DNA of 26,612 nt from Hepatobacter sp965661165. Its GTDB lineage: Bacteria; Pseudomonadota; Alphaproteobacteria; Holosporales; Hepatobacteraceae. The notes beneath the pieces are model-generated. The model was not told the DNA's origin. It did not search any database and was given only the letters and a program-made list of their open reading frames with translations. The translations under genes and the position numbers were made by a program. Numbering within the stretch: position 1 is the first letter of the stretch; every line of letters begins with the position of its first letter. Where the stretch lies: NCBI GenBank assembly GCA_965661165.1, contig CBFICL010000016.1, positions 1-26,612 on the forward strand. Direction: 5' to 3'. Positions 1 to 8,870 of this stretch are shown here, piece by piece.

Positions 1-128
1 GCTGCGCAAATCAAAGGAAGGCAGCACCCAAAAACCCAAGGCGGTGAATCCTTTGCCTCATCTTGCCAGCTAAGGGGCGGACAGCATTTTCCGGCCCATT
101 GTGACAAATGCTTTGACTTTTTGAGCAT
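1..128 (-). CDS. possible 5' end of a leftward gene, cut by the window edge
   Basis: A frame opens with ATG at 128 on the minus strand and runs 42 codons to the window edge without a stop. It begins MLKKSKHLSQWAGKCC and has a Trp/Cys/Pro-rich stretch. I see no ribosome binding site before the ATG and do not recognise the protein. The plus strand is also open over 1-138, so coding here is unproven. If real, it would be divergent from yajC. Confidence 0.2.
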   Translation of the reverse strand, partial: MLKKSKHLSQWAGKCCPPLSWQDEAKDSPPWVFGCCLPLICA

Positions 129-139
129 GAATTTATAGA
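113..139 (+). promoter_or_regulatory. weak candidate promoter for the yajC operon
   Basis: TTGACT (113-118) and TATAGA (134-139) are 15 bases apart, which is short for a sigma-70 spacer, and lie about 40 bases before the yajC start. The AT-rich stretch is the only promoter-like sequence before the operon. Tentative. Confidence 0.25.
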
Positions 140-178
140 ACCAAATAAGTCTTCTCAATAATGTGAGCGTTTTTGTCC

Positions 179-589
179 ATGTCTAACCTTTTTCCTTCTC
201 TCTGGGCAGCATCAGGCTTAGCGGGTGGTGCGGATTTGCTCCAGTTCCTGCCTTTGGTGCTGGTGTTTGTGTTGATGTATTTCTTCTTTATTCGTCCTCA
301 GCAAAAAAAAGAGGCTCAGCAGAAAGAGTTGCTCGCATCGCTCAAGGTGGGGGATATGGTGCTGATGCAGACAGGGCTGATTGGCAAAGTTCTGCGCCTT
401 ACCAACGAGCATGAGATTTTGTTAACGGTGGCGCCTGATGTGGATGTGCGGGCGCTCAAATCCTCTGTCGTCAAAGTGTTGGATGAGAAAGAGCCGCGGC
501 AGGTGCGTGTGGCAAAAAAAGAAAAGGATGCCGAGAAAAAGAAGGTTCCCCAGAAAAAGTCTCGTCCTTTGCAGAAAAAGAGTTCTTAA
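179..589 (+). CDS. yajC: preprotein translocase subunit YajC
   Basis: YajC is a small inner-membrane protein that associates with SecD and SecF and assists Sec-dependent export. The 136-residue product has a short N-terminus, one membrane segment (about residues 20-40) and then the family hallmark FFIRPQQKK, followed by the cytoplasmic domain with KVGDMVLMQTGLIGKV. The last 35 residues are very Lys-rich, longer and more basic than the usual tail. I chose ATG at 179; an in-frame TTG at 173 would add two residues. The gene ends 6 bases before secD, first in a run of five tightly packed genes. Identification is firm from motif and neighbours. Confidence 0.95.
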   Translation: MSNLFPSLWAASGLAGGADLLQFLPLVLVFVLMYFFFIRPQQKKEAQQKELLASLKVGDMVLMQTGLIGKVLRLTNEHEILLTVAPDVDVRALKSSVVKVLDEKEPRQVRVAKKEKDAEKKKVPQKKSRPLQKKSS

Positions 590-595
590 GGGTTT

Positions 596-2173
596 ATGTG
601 GTCTTGGCGTCGCCTTTCGTTGCTGGTTGTCACGAGCGTGTGCTTGGTTTTGTCCTTGCCGGCATTGATGGGGCCGCATGCGGCGGCGCGCTTATTGCCG
701 TCCTTCCTAAGGGGGCCTTTTTTGACGCTTGGCCTGGATTTGCAAGGGGGTGCGCACCTACTTCTTGAGATTGATCAAAAGAAGATGGTGTCAGATCACT
801 ACTCTCTTCTGATGGGCAGCCTACGTCGCAAGCTGCGCGATAAAGAATGCCGCTATGCAGCGTTTCGTGCGTCTCCTGCGGGCATTTCCTTTGAGTTGCT
901 TGATGACAAGCCGGATGCTTTTTTGTTAGAGGTTCTTCACAGCGTAGATGGCGCCTTGCGTATGCAGCGCACGGGTGAAACGGTGCATGTGATGCTCAGT
1001 GAGGAAAGTTTGGCTGCACTTTTTAAGCGAGCACAAGAAAAATCCATCGAAACCATCCGCCGGCGTGTGGATGAGACGGGCACCAAAGAACCGGTGATTC
1101 AGGCGCAAGGTGATCGTATTTTGTTGCAGGTGCCAGGGGCGGATGATCCTGAGCGCGTGAAGGCGTTGGTGGGTAAGACGGCGCGCCTTACCTTTCAATT
1201 GGTGCAAAACGTGTTGTCTTTGGATGAGATGCAGTCTTTTGTGCCCTCACCGGGTGATGAAATTTTGTTTTCCTTTGAATCAGAGGGTTCTCAAGAGCGG
1301 CGGGGGCCCAACGTGGCCTATGTGGTGCAGAAAGAGGTCTTGTTAAGCGGCGATATGTTGGTGGATGCGCAGCCCTCTTTTGATGAATATGAACGGCCTC
1401 AGGTTTCTTTCCGCCTTAATGGGTTAGGGGCCGAGCTCTTCGCCACAGTGACACAAAAAAATGTGGGACGTCTTTTTGCCATTGTGCTTGATGGCAGTGT
1501 GGTCAGCGCCCCGCAGATTCGCGGGCCCATTCCTGGGGGGCAAGGCGTGATTCAGGGGAATTTTTCGCTCAAAGAGGCTCAGGATCTGTCTTTGCTGATG
1601 CGCGCCGGGGCGTTGCCCGCGCCGCTTAAGGTGTTGGAAGAGCGGCTCATTGGGCCAGGGCTGGGGGCAGACTCTATTCAAAAGGGCACGTTATCTACGG
1701 TGGTGGCCATTGTGTTGGTGGTGATGATTATGTTTGCGGCCTATTCCGTGTTTGCGGGTTTTGCGAATGTGGCGCTCTTGGTGAACCTTGTGCTGCTGGT
1801 GGGCGGCATGGCGTATCTGGGGGCGACGCTTACGTTACCTGGCATTGCCGGCATTGCGTTGACCCTGGGTATGGCGGTGGATGCCAATGTGTTGATTAAT
1901 GAGCGTATTAAGGAAGAGCTGCGTTTGGGGCGCAGTGTGCGTGGGGCCATTGACATGGGGTATCAGCGCGCCATGACCACCATTATTGACTCTAATCTGA
2001 CAACGCTGATTGGGGCGTTTATTCTTTATAGTTTTGGCACGGGTCCTGTGCGTGGGTTTGCGGTGACCTTGTCCATGGGGATTTTGATTTCCATGTTTAC
2101 GGCCGTGTTATTGTCACGTGCCCTTGTTTTTCTGTGGTTTGCGTACAAGCGTCCACAAACGCTTTGGTTATAG
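596..2173 (+). CDS. secD: protein translocase subunit SecD
   Basis: SecD works with SecF as a proton-driven membrane subunit that pulls preproteins through SecYEG on the periplasmic side. The 525-residue product has an N-terminal membrane segment, the D1 motif LGLDLQGGAHLLLEID (about residues 42-57), a periplasmic P1 domain with RRRVDETGTKEP and QVPGADDPERVK, and five C-terminal membrane segments. The conserved GMAVDANVLINERIKEEL motif lies in the fourth transmembrane segment region. Length fits the alphaproteobacterial family. It starts 6 bases after the yajC stop and ends 13 bases before secF, so co-transcription is expected. No oddities seen. Confidence 0.98.
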   Translation: MWSWRRLSLLVVTSVCLVLSLPALMGPHAAARLLPSFLRGPFLTLGLDLQGGAHLLLEIDQKKMVSDHYSLLMGSLRRKLRDKECRYAAFRASPAGISFELLDDKPDAFLLEVLHSVDGALRMQRTGETVHVMLSEESLAALFKRAQEKSIETIRRRVDETGTKEPVIQAQGDRILLQVPGADDPERVKALVGKTARLTFQLVQNVLSLDEMQSFVPSPGDEILFSFESEGSQERRGPNVAYVVQKEVLLSGDMLVDAQPSFDEYERPQVSFRLNGLGAELFATVTQKNVGRLFAIVLDGSVVSAPQIRGPIPGGQGVIQGNFSLKEAQDLSLLMRAGALPAPLKVLEERLIGPGLGADSIQKGTLSTVVAIVLVVMIMFAAYSVFAGFANVALLVNLVLLVGGMAYLGATLTLPGIAGIALTLGMAVDANVLINERIKEELRLGRSVRGAIDMGYQRAMTTIIDSNLTTLIGAFILYSFGTGPVRGFAVTLSMGILISMFTAVLLSRALVFLWFAYKRPQTLWL

Positions 2174-2186
2174 GTGAGGTCCTGAC

Positions 2187-3113
2187 ATGGGTTTTTTAAA
2201 TCTTAAACATGTGCCAAGCATCGATTTCATGGGGAATCGTCGTGTGCCTTTTGGGGTTTCAGGCGCCTTGGTGCTTTTTATCTTGCTGGCGCTGTTGATC
2301 AAGGGTGTGCCCTATGGTGTCGATTTTAAGGGGGGCGCCATGGTGGAGGTGCGCGCGCCTCATGCGGTGAAGCTTGATGATGTGCGGCCCGTGTTGGCCA
2401 AGGCGCTGGGGGGCAATGCCTCTGTGCAATCCTTAGACACAGCGGCTGATTTTTTGGTGCGCTTTGATGCTGAGGCTGTGGGAGACGACAAAGACGCCAC
2501 CTTGAGCAAAATTACACAAGCGTTTGGTGAGGGAAGCCGTGTGCGTCGCTTTGAATCTGTGGGGCCTAAAGTGAGCGCTGAGCTGTTGCAAAGCGGCCTT
2601 TATGCGATTTTCTTGGCGCTATTGGCGATGCTTTTGTATATCTGGTTTCGCTTTGAATGGCGTTATGGGTTGGCGGCTTTGTTGGCGTTGCTTCATGATT
2701 GTGTGGCGGTTCTGGGTCTTTATGCCGTGGCGCGGATTGAGTTTAACGAAACAGCCATTGTGGCTTTGTTGATTACCGCATCCTATTCCATTAATGATAC
2801 CGTGGTGGTGTTTGATCGGGTGCGTGAAAACAAAGGGCGGTATACCACCATGCCCTTGCAAGAGCTGCTTAATCTCAGCGTGAATGAAACCCTGTCTCGC
2901 ACACTGCTAACATCTCTCACGACGTTGGCGGCTCTGTGGGTGCTCTATCTTTTTGGCGGGCCTGTGATTGCCATGTTCAGCTTGCCCATTTTGGTGGGGC
3001 TTTTTGTGGGTACGTATTCGTCCATTTGTTTGGCGACGCCGCTGTTGTATTTGTTGAGCCTCTCTTTTCACAAGGCCGCGCTTGTGAACCAAAACAATCG
3101 GCACGATCCCTAG
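2187..3113 (+). CDS. secF: protein translocase subunit SecF
   Basis: SecF is the partner of SecD in the SecDF export motor. The 308-residue product shows the family marks in order: first membrane segment (about residues 20-40), YGVDFKGGAMVEVR, the short periplasmic domain, RFESVGPKVSAELLQSGLYA, and the transmembrane core with ITASYSINDTVVVFDRVREN, which carries the Asp/Arg residues implicated in proton coupling. The length is ordinary. The next gene, for a metal-type ABC permease, starts 5 bases after the secF stop, an unusual neighbour that suggests the operon was extended. Confidence 0.98.
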   Translation: MGFLNLKHVPSIDFMGNRRVPFGVSGALVLFILLALLIKGVPYGVDFKGGAMVEVRAPHAVKLDDVRPVLAKALGGNASVQSLDTAADFLVRFDAEAVGDDKDATLSKITQAFGEGSRVRRFESVGPKVSAELLQSGLYAIFLALLAMLLYIWFRFEWRYGLAALLALLHDCVAVLGLYAVARIEFNETAIVALLITASYSINDTVVVFDRVRENKGRYTTMPLQELLNLSVNETLSRTLLTSLTTLAALWVLYLFGGPVIAMFSLPILVGLFVGTYSSICLATPLLYLLSLSFHKAALVNQNNRHDP

Positions 3114-3118
3114 CTCTT

Positions 3119-3949
3119 ATGGCATGTTCTCCTGCTTTTCTTGTCACGCCGTCTTTGTTAGCAGGTCTTTCTTTATCGCTCGTCGCAGGCCCTTTAGGGG
3201 CGCTCTTGGTCTGGCAGCGCATGACTTATTTGGCGGATGCGTTGGCCCATGCAGCCATTTTGGGGATGGTATTTTCCTTTTGGATGCAGGTGCCGACGGG
3301 CCTGTCGGCCTTTCTGTTTGCGTTCGCCAGCGGCGCGTTGATCTGGCGGGGACTGGCGCGATTTCGAGGCCATGAAGACACGTTGCTCATTCTTTTTTCT
3401 GGCGGTGCCATGTCTTTGGGGCTTTTTTTGATGACGCTTTGGGGCTTTTCGCGCACGCATATCATGAGCTATCTTGCCGGTGATCTTGGCGCCATACAGC
3501 CAGAAGAGAGCTGGATGGTCATGGGGTTTTGCTTAGGGGTAGCCGGGCTGCTCTATGCATTGCGGCGACCGCTTCTTTCCGTGGTGGTGTCACCTGCGTT
3601 GGCGCAGATTGAGGGGCGCCCTGTCCCCATTCTTTCGTTAGGTTTCTTGGTGACCACATTTTTGTTTGTGCTTGTGGGTCTGAAGTGGGCGGGCTCTTTA
3701 TTTATGATGGTGTGTATGGTGTGTCCTACGCTAATGGCGTCTTTCTGGGGTCGCACACCTTATCATGTGATGGTGGGGGCCTCTGTGTGTGGCGGGCTAA
3801 GTTTTGTGCTTGGCTTTGTGCTTGTCACTGTTTATCACACCCCGCTGGGTGCATCTGTGGGTTTGGTGATGGTGGTGGGTGTCGCTCTGAGTTGGGCGTT
3901 GGCGCGCCTCTGGCCTCAAGGGATGCACGCAGGAAGGGCGGCATTGTGA
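3119..3949 (+). CDS. znuB: zinc/manganese-type ABC transporter permease (ABC-3 family)
   Basis: This is a membrane permease of the ZnuB/MntB type, which with a periplasmic binding protein and an ATPase imports Zn or Mn. The 276-residue product has seven to nine hydrophobic segments and the family signature DALAHAAILGMVFSF near residues 38-52, cognate of the D-G-L-S-H-A motif of ABC-3 permeases. The open frame extends upstream to 2936, but that part overlaps secF. ATG at 3119, just after the secF stop, gives the normal N-terminus. The ATPase and binding protein genes are not in this window, so the partners are elsewhere or absent. The stop overlaps the next start in GTGA. The substrate cannot be told from sequence; the symbol is the nearest family name. 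Confidence 0.85.
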   Translation: MACSPAFLVTPSLLAGLSLSLVAGPLGALLVWQRMTYLADALAHAAILGMVFSFWMQVPTGLSAFLFAFASGALIWRGLARFRGHEDTLLILFSGGAMSLGLFLMTLWGFSRTHIMSYLAGDLGAIQPEESWMVMGFCLGVAGLLYALRRPLLSVVVSPALAQIEGRPVPILSLGFLVTTFLFVLVGLKWAGSLFMMVCMVCPTLMASFWGRTPYHVMVGASVCGGLSFVLGFVLVTVYHTPLGASVGLVMVVGVALSWALARLWPQGMHAGRAAL

Positions 3950-6900
3950 GCAGGACGTCCTCTCTTCCTTTATCTGACCCGGGCCAAGCTTCTTTTGGTT
4001 ATTACCAACATCCTGTGCTGGTGGGAGATCGTATTTTTTTTGTGGAGGAAGGTGATCTTTGGCAATCTGACATGGCCGCGGGTGGCACAGGCAAGGCCCA
4101 GCGGCTCACGTCATGTCAAGGCGCCATCACATCGCTGGCGATCCCACAAAGTAGTGATGTGGCGTTTTATGCGGGCACCAACGAAGGCGATACTGAGCTT
4201 TACCAACTGTGTCTATCATCAGGGGCTACACAGCGCCTGACCTATCTTGGGGCACAGCTTGAGATTGTGGGCTGCACAGAGGCAGGGGATGTCATCGTGC
4301 GTTCTAACCACAAAACGGCCTTTGCATGCCTCTTTCACCTCTATACGTTTGATCGGGCTTCTCAAGCCTTACGCCTTATCGACGTGGGGCCGGCCAATTT
4401 TATCAGTACCGCTGGCGATACTACCGCGTTGGGTCGGCATGGCTATGGGTATGTCACATGGAAGCGTTATCGTGGCGGCACGGCTGGTGAAGTTTGGGTA
4501 CAAAAAGGGTCATCCCTATGGCAGCGTCTTTTCCCTGATCTGCACAGCAATGTATTGCGTCCCACATGTGTGGGTGATCGTCTTTATTTCATGTCTGATC
4601 ATGAGGGGATCGGCGCGCTTTATTCATCTACATTGGATGGCCAGGATCTGAAGCGGCACACGCACTTTGACGATTTTTACGTGCGCCACCTTTCCACAGA
4701 CGGCACGCGTCTTGTCTATAGCAAGGGCGCAGATTTGTGGATGTTTGATCCTTCCGCGGATGAGAACACGTGCATTTCCCCCACCGTTGCCTCGGCGGGG
4801 ATGGGGCGCACGCGCGCGTTTGTGTCCGCCCAAAAAGATCTATCCGCCTATGGGTTGAGCCCCAGTGGTCAGAAACTGTGCCTCACAAGCCGGGGCCGTC
4901 TTTTTTGCGGCCCTCCATTTGGCGGGCCCATGATTCAGCTGGGTCAGCGGCATGGTGTTCGTTATCGTCTGGGCACGTTTGTGGATGAAGATCATGTGAT
5001 CGCCGTGCGTGATGGAGGCGAGAAAGAGGTGCTTGAAATTTTTGATGTGAGCACCCTTAAGGCCAGGGTCCTTCAGGGGGATTGGGGCCGATTATTATCC
5101 CTAACGCTGTCTCCGCAAGGACATTTTGTCGTTGTTGCCAACCACACCCATGCATTGTTGAAGGTGGACCTCAAGACAGGAAAGGTGCACACCATTGATC
5201 AAAGCGCCTTTGGTGTTTACGCTGGTGTTAGCGTTTCGTCTGATGACGCGTTTATTGCGTATGGATTTGCAAAATCTCATAAGATCCATGTGATCAAAAT
5301 TTTCTCCGTCAAGACAGGCAAAACAGTGGAGGTGACACACCCTGTGTTGGGAGATGTGCATCCGGTATTTGATCCGAAGGGGCGCTATCTTTATTTCTTA
5401 TCCTGCCAAACCTATCGGCCCGATGAGGTGGTCTATCAGCCTTGTTTGATCACCTTGTCTTCCGCGCTGACTTCACCCTTGATTTTGCCGGAGGAAAGCG
5501 CTGAGGAAGGCAAGGAAACCAAAGAAAGCGATAAGAAGAAAAAAACACCTTCGGTTGTCATTGACGTTAAGAACATCCAATCGCGCACACTGGCGTTGCC
5601 CATAGAGGCTTCGCATTTTGTGGGTTCTGCTGCGACCTCAGAAAAGGTTCTTTTTTTTAAAGATAAGGCGCCGCACAAGGCGGATAAAAAAAGTGAGGGC
5701 TTAAGCATTGTGGCGTTTGACATGGCTCACCTTAAGGAAGAGGTGCTTTATGAGGGCATTTTATACGCCGATCTGGCGCGCATGGGTGAGTGGTATGTTT
5801 TGTGCGACACACAGGAACGTTTGCGTGTGTTGCGATTATCTGAGAAGCCCGATGATGACGATACATCCTTTCGTGCGGGTGGGTGGTTTGACTTTGATCG
5901 CACCCTCTTTGAAATTGCACCCCATGAGGAGTGGCGCTTTATGTTTACAGAGGCGTGGCGCCTGCAGAAAGACTTGTTTTGGGCCGAGGATATGACCGGT
6001 GTGGATTGGCAAGGTGTTTACAACCGTTATGTGACGCTGATCGATCGCGTACACACATCAGCAGAGCTCATGGACCTGATTAGCGAGATGCAAGGCGAGC
6101 TCGGCGTTTCTCATGCCTACACCTGGGGGTATGATGCAGGGCAAGGTCCTTGTCATAAGCAAGGTCTTTTGGGAGGGGATCTTCGGTATGATGACGCTCA
6201 TGACGTGTGGCGTTTTGTCGCGCTGGGGGATGGTTCAGGCACAGAGGAAGAGGCACGTGCGCCCCTCAAGGCGCCGGGGCTGAATCTTGTAGAGGGAGAT
6301 GCCCTATTGGCGATTGATGGGCAGTGCCTCTCTGAGACTGTGTCGCCTGATCATGTGTTGGTGGGCAAGGCTGATGCGTGGGTGGCGCTCTGTGTGAGGC
6401 CCAAGGGGAAGAAAACCCCGCGCACTGTCTGGGTTAAACCCGTGGCTGATGGGCACGTGCTGGCCTATCGGGCCTTTGTGGAGGAAAAAAGAGCATTTGT
6501 GCATAAAGCGTCTAAGGGCAAGGTGGGGTATCTTCACATCCCTGATATGAGCGAATGGGGGTTGCAAGAATTTTATAAGGCCTATGCTCACGAATTTGAT
6601 CGCGAGGCCCTGATTCTTGATGTGCGCTTTAATCGTGGCGGCATGGTGTCCAGCGAAATCTTATCACAGCTGATGCATAAGCGTTTGGGCTATGACCAAA
6701 GCCGTCATGAAGGGCGCGTGCCGTATATGTTGGATGCTCCCCGTGGCCCCATGGTGGCCTTGTGCAATGAATATACGGCTTCAGATGGTGACATGTTTGC
6801 CCACAGCTTCAAGCTATTGGGATTGGGCCCTCTTATTGGGAAGAGAACCTGGGGTGGGGTGATTGGCATTTTTCCCAAGCACCCGCTGTTGGATGGTTCA

Positions 6901-7074
6901 TGGACATCACAGCCCGAATATGCCTTTTGGTTTCATGATATTGGTTGGCGCCTAGAGAACAAAGGCGCTGAGCCCGACATTGTGGTGGACACACCACCCG
7001 CATCTCATGGGCAAGATCTCCAGCTTGAACGTGGCATTGATGAGGCTATGAAATGTATAAAAAAGCGTGATTAA
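3946..7074 (+). CDS. tricorn-type serine protease
   Basis: Tricorn is a large cytosolic peptidase that cuts oligopeptides released by ATP-dependent proteases. The 1042-residue product follows the family plan: two N-terminal beta-propellers (to about residue 640), an acidic/Lys-rich linker (about 505-535), a helical C1 domain, a PDZ-like domain and the C2 catalytic core. The catalytic set is visible: Ser722-His723 in GVSHAYTWG, nucleophile Ser946 in NEYTASDGD, and Glu1009 in KGAEPDIVVD, matching Ser745-His746, Ser965 and Glu1023 of Thermoplasma tricorn as I recall them. GTG at 3946 overlaps the permease stop, so translation is probably coupled. The frame is open further upstream but only as a shadow of the permease gene. 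The enzyme looks intact. No tricorn-interacting aminopeptidase gene is present. Confidence 0.93.
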   Translation: MSRTSSLPLSDPGQASFGYYQHPVLVGDRIFFVEEGDLWQSDMAAGGTGKAQRLTSCQGAITSLAIPQSSDVAFYAGTNEGDTELYQLCLSSGATQRLTYLGAQLEIVGCTEAGDVIVRSNHKTAFACLFHLYTFDRASQALRLIDVGPANFISTAGDTTALGRHGYGYVTWKRYRGGTAGEVWVQKGSSLWQRLFPDLHSNVLRPTCVGDRLYFMSDHEGIGALYSSTLDGQDLKRHTHFDDFYVRHLSTDGTRLVYSKGADLWMFDPSADENTCISPTVASAGMGRTRAFVSAQKDLSAYGLSPSGQKLCLTSRGRLFCGPPFGGPMIQLGQRHGVRYRLGTFVDEDHVIAVRDGGEKEVLEIFDVSTLKARVLQGDWGRLLSLTLSPQGHFVVVANHTHALLKVDLKTGKVHTIDQSAFGVYAGVSVSSDDAFIAYGFAKSHKIHVIKIFSVKTGKTVEVTHPVLGDVHPVFDPKGRYLYFLSCQTYRPDEVVYQPCLITLSSALTSPLILPEESAEEGKETKESDKKKKTPSVVIDVKNIQSRTLALPIEASHFVGSAATSEKVLFFKDKAPHKADKKSEGLSIVAFDMAHLKEEVLYEGILYADLARMGEWYVLCDTQERLRVLRLSEKPDDDDTSFRAGGWFDFDRTLFEIAPHEEWRFMFTEAWRLQKDLFWAEDMTGVDWQGVYNRYVTLIDRVHTSAELMDLISEMQGELGVSHAYTWGYDAGQGPCHKQGLLGGDLRYDDAHDVWRFVALGDGSGTEEEARAPLKAPGLNLVEGDALLAIDGQCLSETVSPDHVLVGKADAWVALCVRPKGKKTPRTVWVKPVADGHVLAYRAFVEEKRAFVHKASKGKVGYLHIPDMSEWGLQEFYKAYAHEFDREALILDVRFNRGGMVSSEILSQLMHKRLGYDQSRHEGRVPYMLDAPRGPMVALCNEYTASDGDMFAHSFKLLGLGPLIGKRTWGGVIGIFPKHPLLDGSWTSQPEYAFWFHDIGWRLENKGAEPDIVVDTPPASHGQDLQLERGIDEAMKCIKKRD

Positions 7075-7128
7075 TGAATATGTTGCCCACATGAAATAGA
7101 AAAATTATCCATTCTTTTATAAAAGGAC

Positions 7129-7156
7129 CTTTACAGTGTCTGTAGAGACCGTAAAG
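7129..7156 (+). terminator. hairpin after the tricorn gene
   Basis: CTTTAC (7129-7134) pairs with GTAAAG (7151-7156), and inside it GTCT pairs with AGAC around a GTAG loop. A T-rich stretch (TCTTTAATTTCTATCTTTTTT) begins within about ten bases. It could end the sec-tricorn transcript or be a leader structure for the next gene; the T tract is not directly adjacent. Confidence 0.35.
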
Positions 7157-7278
7157 TCGCTCTTTAATTTCTATCTTTTTTGTTGTGAAAGCAATAAAGA
7201 TGTCGTTGGCTTTTGTCAGTTTTTATGTCACTTTTAACGCAGAATAATTTATGTACAAATTTGGGATTACGCACTTTT

Positions 7279-8673
7279 ATGAAAAAAATATACGTTGCCG
7301 TTGTTTCTGTGGTCATGGGGCTGTCTATGGGGCAGGTGTGGGCCAAGGAGGATGCGTCTCCAGTGAAGCGGACGCTTTCGTTTAGCTCAGGCTATCTCAC
7401 CAATTCTTCAGGGTTGACGTATGCAAACAGTAACCGGGCCTTGTCGAACTTTTATGACGAGCTCGGCATGGCTTATGGCGCTGGGTTTGACGCCGTGGCC
7501 GACACAGGCTGGGGCAGCCGGAATCGTGGATGGTTGGCGCTTTTAAACATCATTCCTAACAGCATTGTCACTTATGTTCAAGGCACGGGCTACCATGAGT
7601 TTGGTCACTATTCACGAGATAAAGCCTATGGGTTCAGCCCTGTTTTTGCGAACGATCGCTACGCAACCCAGGATCCCAGGCGTTATACGGAAGGGTTTAA
7701 AAACCCCTTCACCTACACGCTTTATCTTTTTGCAAGACCGTTCACGAGCGCGGCCACCTATCGAGGAAAATCGTTGTGGGTGCCACAGGCCCTTCTTGAT
7801 GGTGTGGATGAGGCGACACAGCAAGCGTTGGCGAACGCCTACAGAACGGGGGGGATGTTAGGTTTAGAAAACTATGTCAATGCAAACCTCCATAACCCCA
7901 GTATTGTCAATCTTGCGAAGAATCAGGCTGATATGGAGATTATTATCTCTGCCGCGGGTGTGAACAACGCCATGCGCCTCTCGGGGGATTTGGTGGATCG
8001 TGCGCGCAAAGGTGACGGCCACATCACCGATGCCTTTATGTATATAGATGGGCGTTTACAGTCATTAATGTATCCAAGCGAAGAGGGAAAGCCCAATGCC
8101 TCTGCGGGCAATGATATGGATAGCTTGGTGGCCAGTTATCGCCTTAAAGGGTTTTCGATTCGCAAGTCTGACTTCAACACAGCCAACACCATTGCCTTTT
8201 TCTGCAGTACTTCCACCTATGCCTATATGTTGGGGTGGTATAACTTTGTGAACAACGGCAACACGCGGGTAAAGCCATTTACCTGGGGTGGCGTGTATGC
8301 GCCTGATGTAGAAGCCTATCTGTTGGCGGAAGGTATTTCCTATAAGATTAAAACAGGCTATGCGGTGAACGATGTATTGTCATTCCCGGTGTCTGTGGAG
8401 TTTGTGAGCAAGGGGAAAAAGGGCGCTGAGGCCAGCGTGGGTGCGTGTTATCGCTTTGAGGACCTGGGGAATATTGAGCTTTCGGGCAACGTGCTGTTTG
8501 GTCGTAAGCTGGGGGGTGATGTGCGTTTGCATGTGCCTGTGGATCGTTTCTTTGTGGAAGGCGTGGTGGAGAGCATGCACCAAAAAAGCTTCTATGGTCA
8601 GCGGAATATCCCCACACTGAAGAAGAGTGTGCGCAGCACCGCCTTCCTCATTCGTGCCGGGATTTCGTATTAG
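7279..8673 (+). CDS. exported protein with HEFGH (HExxH-type) motif and beta-rich C-terminus, family unknown
   Basis: I do not recognise the family. The 464-residue product starts with a clear signal peptide (MKKIYVAVVSVVMG..., cleavage likely after QVWA, residue 22). A hydrophobic stretch precedes YHEFGHYSRD, where His106-Glu107-His110 fit the zinc-binding HExxH motif of metallopeptidases. Glu220 in ADMEIIISAAG is one possible third ligand, but that is a guess. From about residue 360 the sequence alternates polar and hydrophobic residues and ends in an aromatic residue (AGISY), as in outer-membrane beta-barrel proteins. ATG 7279 is chosen because it begins the signal peptide; the frame is open to a TTG at 7213, and no good ribosome binding site is seen. 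It stands alone, followed by a terminator. Protease activity is inferred, not shown. Confidence 0.8.
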   Translation: MKKIYVAVVSVVMGLSMGQVWAKEDASPVKRTLSFSSGYLTNSSGLTYANSNRALSNFYDELGMAYGAGFDAVADTGWGSRNRGWLALLNIIPNSIVTYVQGTGYHEFGHYSRDKAYGFSPVFANDRYATQDPRRYTEGFKNPFTYTLYLFARPFTSAATYRGKSLWVPQALLDGVDEATQQALANAYRTGGMLGLENYVNANLHNPSIVNLAKNQADMEIIISAAGVNNAMRLSGDLVDRARKGDGHITDAFMYIDGRLQSLMYPSEEGKPNASAGNDMDSLVASYRLKGFSIRKSDFNTANTIAFFCSTSTYAYMLGWYNFVNNGNTRVKPFTWGGVYAPDVEAYLLAEGISYKIKTGYAVNDVLSFPVSVEFVSKGKKGAEASVGACYRFEDLGNIELSGNVLFGRKLGGDVRLHVPVDRFFVEGVVESMHQKSFYGQRNIPTLKKSVRSTAFLIRAGISY

Positions 8674-8682
8674 GAGAGAAGA

Positions 8683-8726
8683 AGGGGCGCGGGGGCTTAT
8701 GCTCAATGCCGTGCCCCTCCTCTTTT
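8683..8726 (+). terminator. intrinsic terminator after the HEFGH gene
   Basis: AGGGGCGCGG (8683-8692) pairs fully with CCGTGCCCCT (8709-8718), counting one G-U pair; GGGC and GCTC can pair inside the loop. CCTCTTTT follows. It sits just after the stop at 8673, so it probably ends that gene's transcript. Confidence 0.6.
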
Positions 8727-8870
8727 GGCCTGCAGGTGTCACGTTTTGGGTATAAGCCCGCCTAAAAACATCCTTCTTGGGGGCCTCTTATCGTTGCATG
8801 TCCTGCGCGAAATTTTTATTTTTCAGCAAAGCCGGTAAAGACAGGGTCAAAATCGTGAAAAGGCAGTGGG

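Noticed and set aside
2936..3118. Upstream extension of the permease frame inside secF
   Set aside because: It overlaps the conserved end of secF, and ATG 3119 gives the normal permease N-terminus.
3685..3945. Upstream extension of the tricorn frame
   Set aside because: It is a shadow of the permease gene; GTG 3946 overlapping the permease stop fits better.
4247..4651. 134-residue open frame inside the tricorn gene
   Set aside because: A shadow frame with no motif, fully within a recognised gene.
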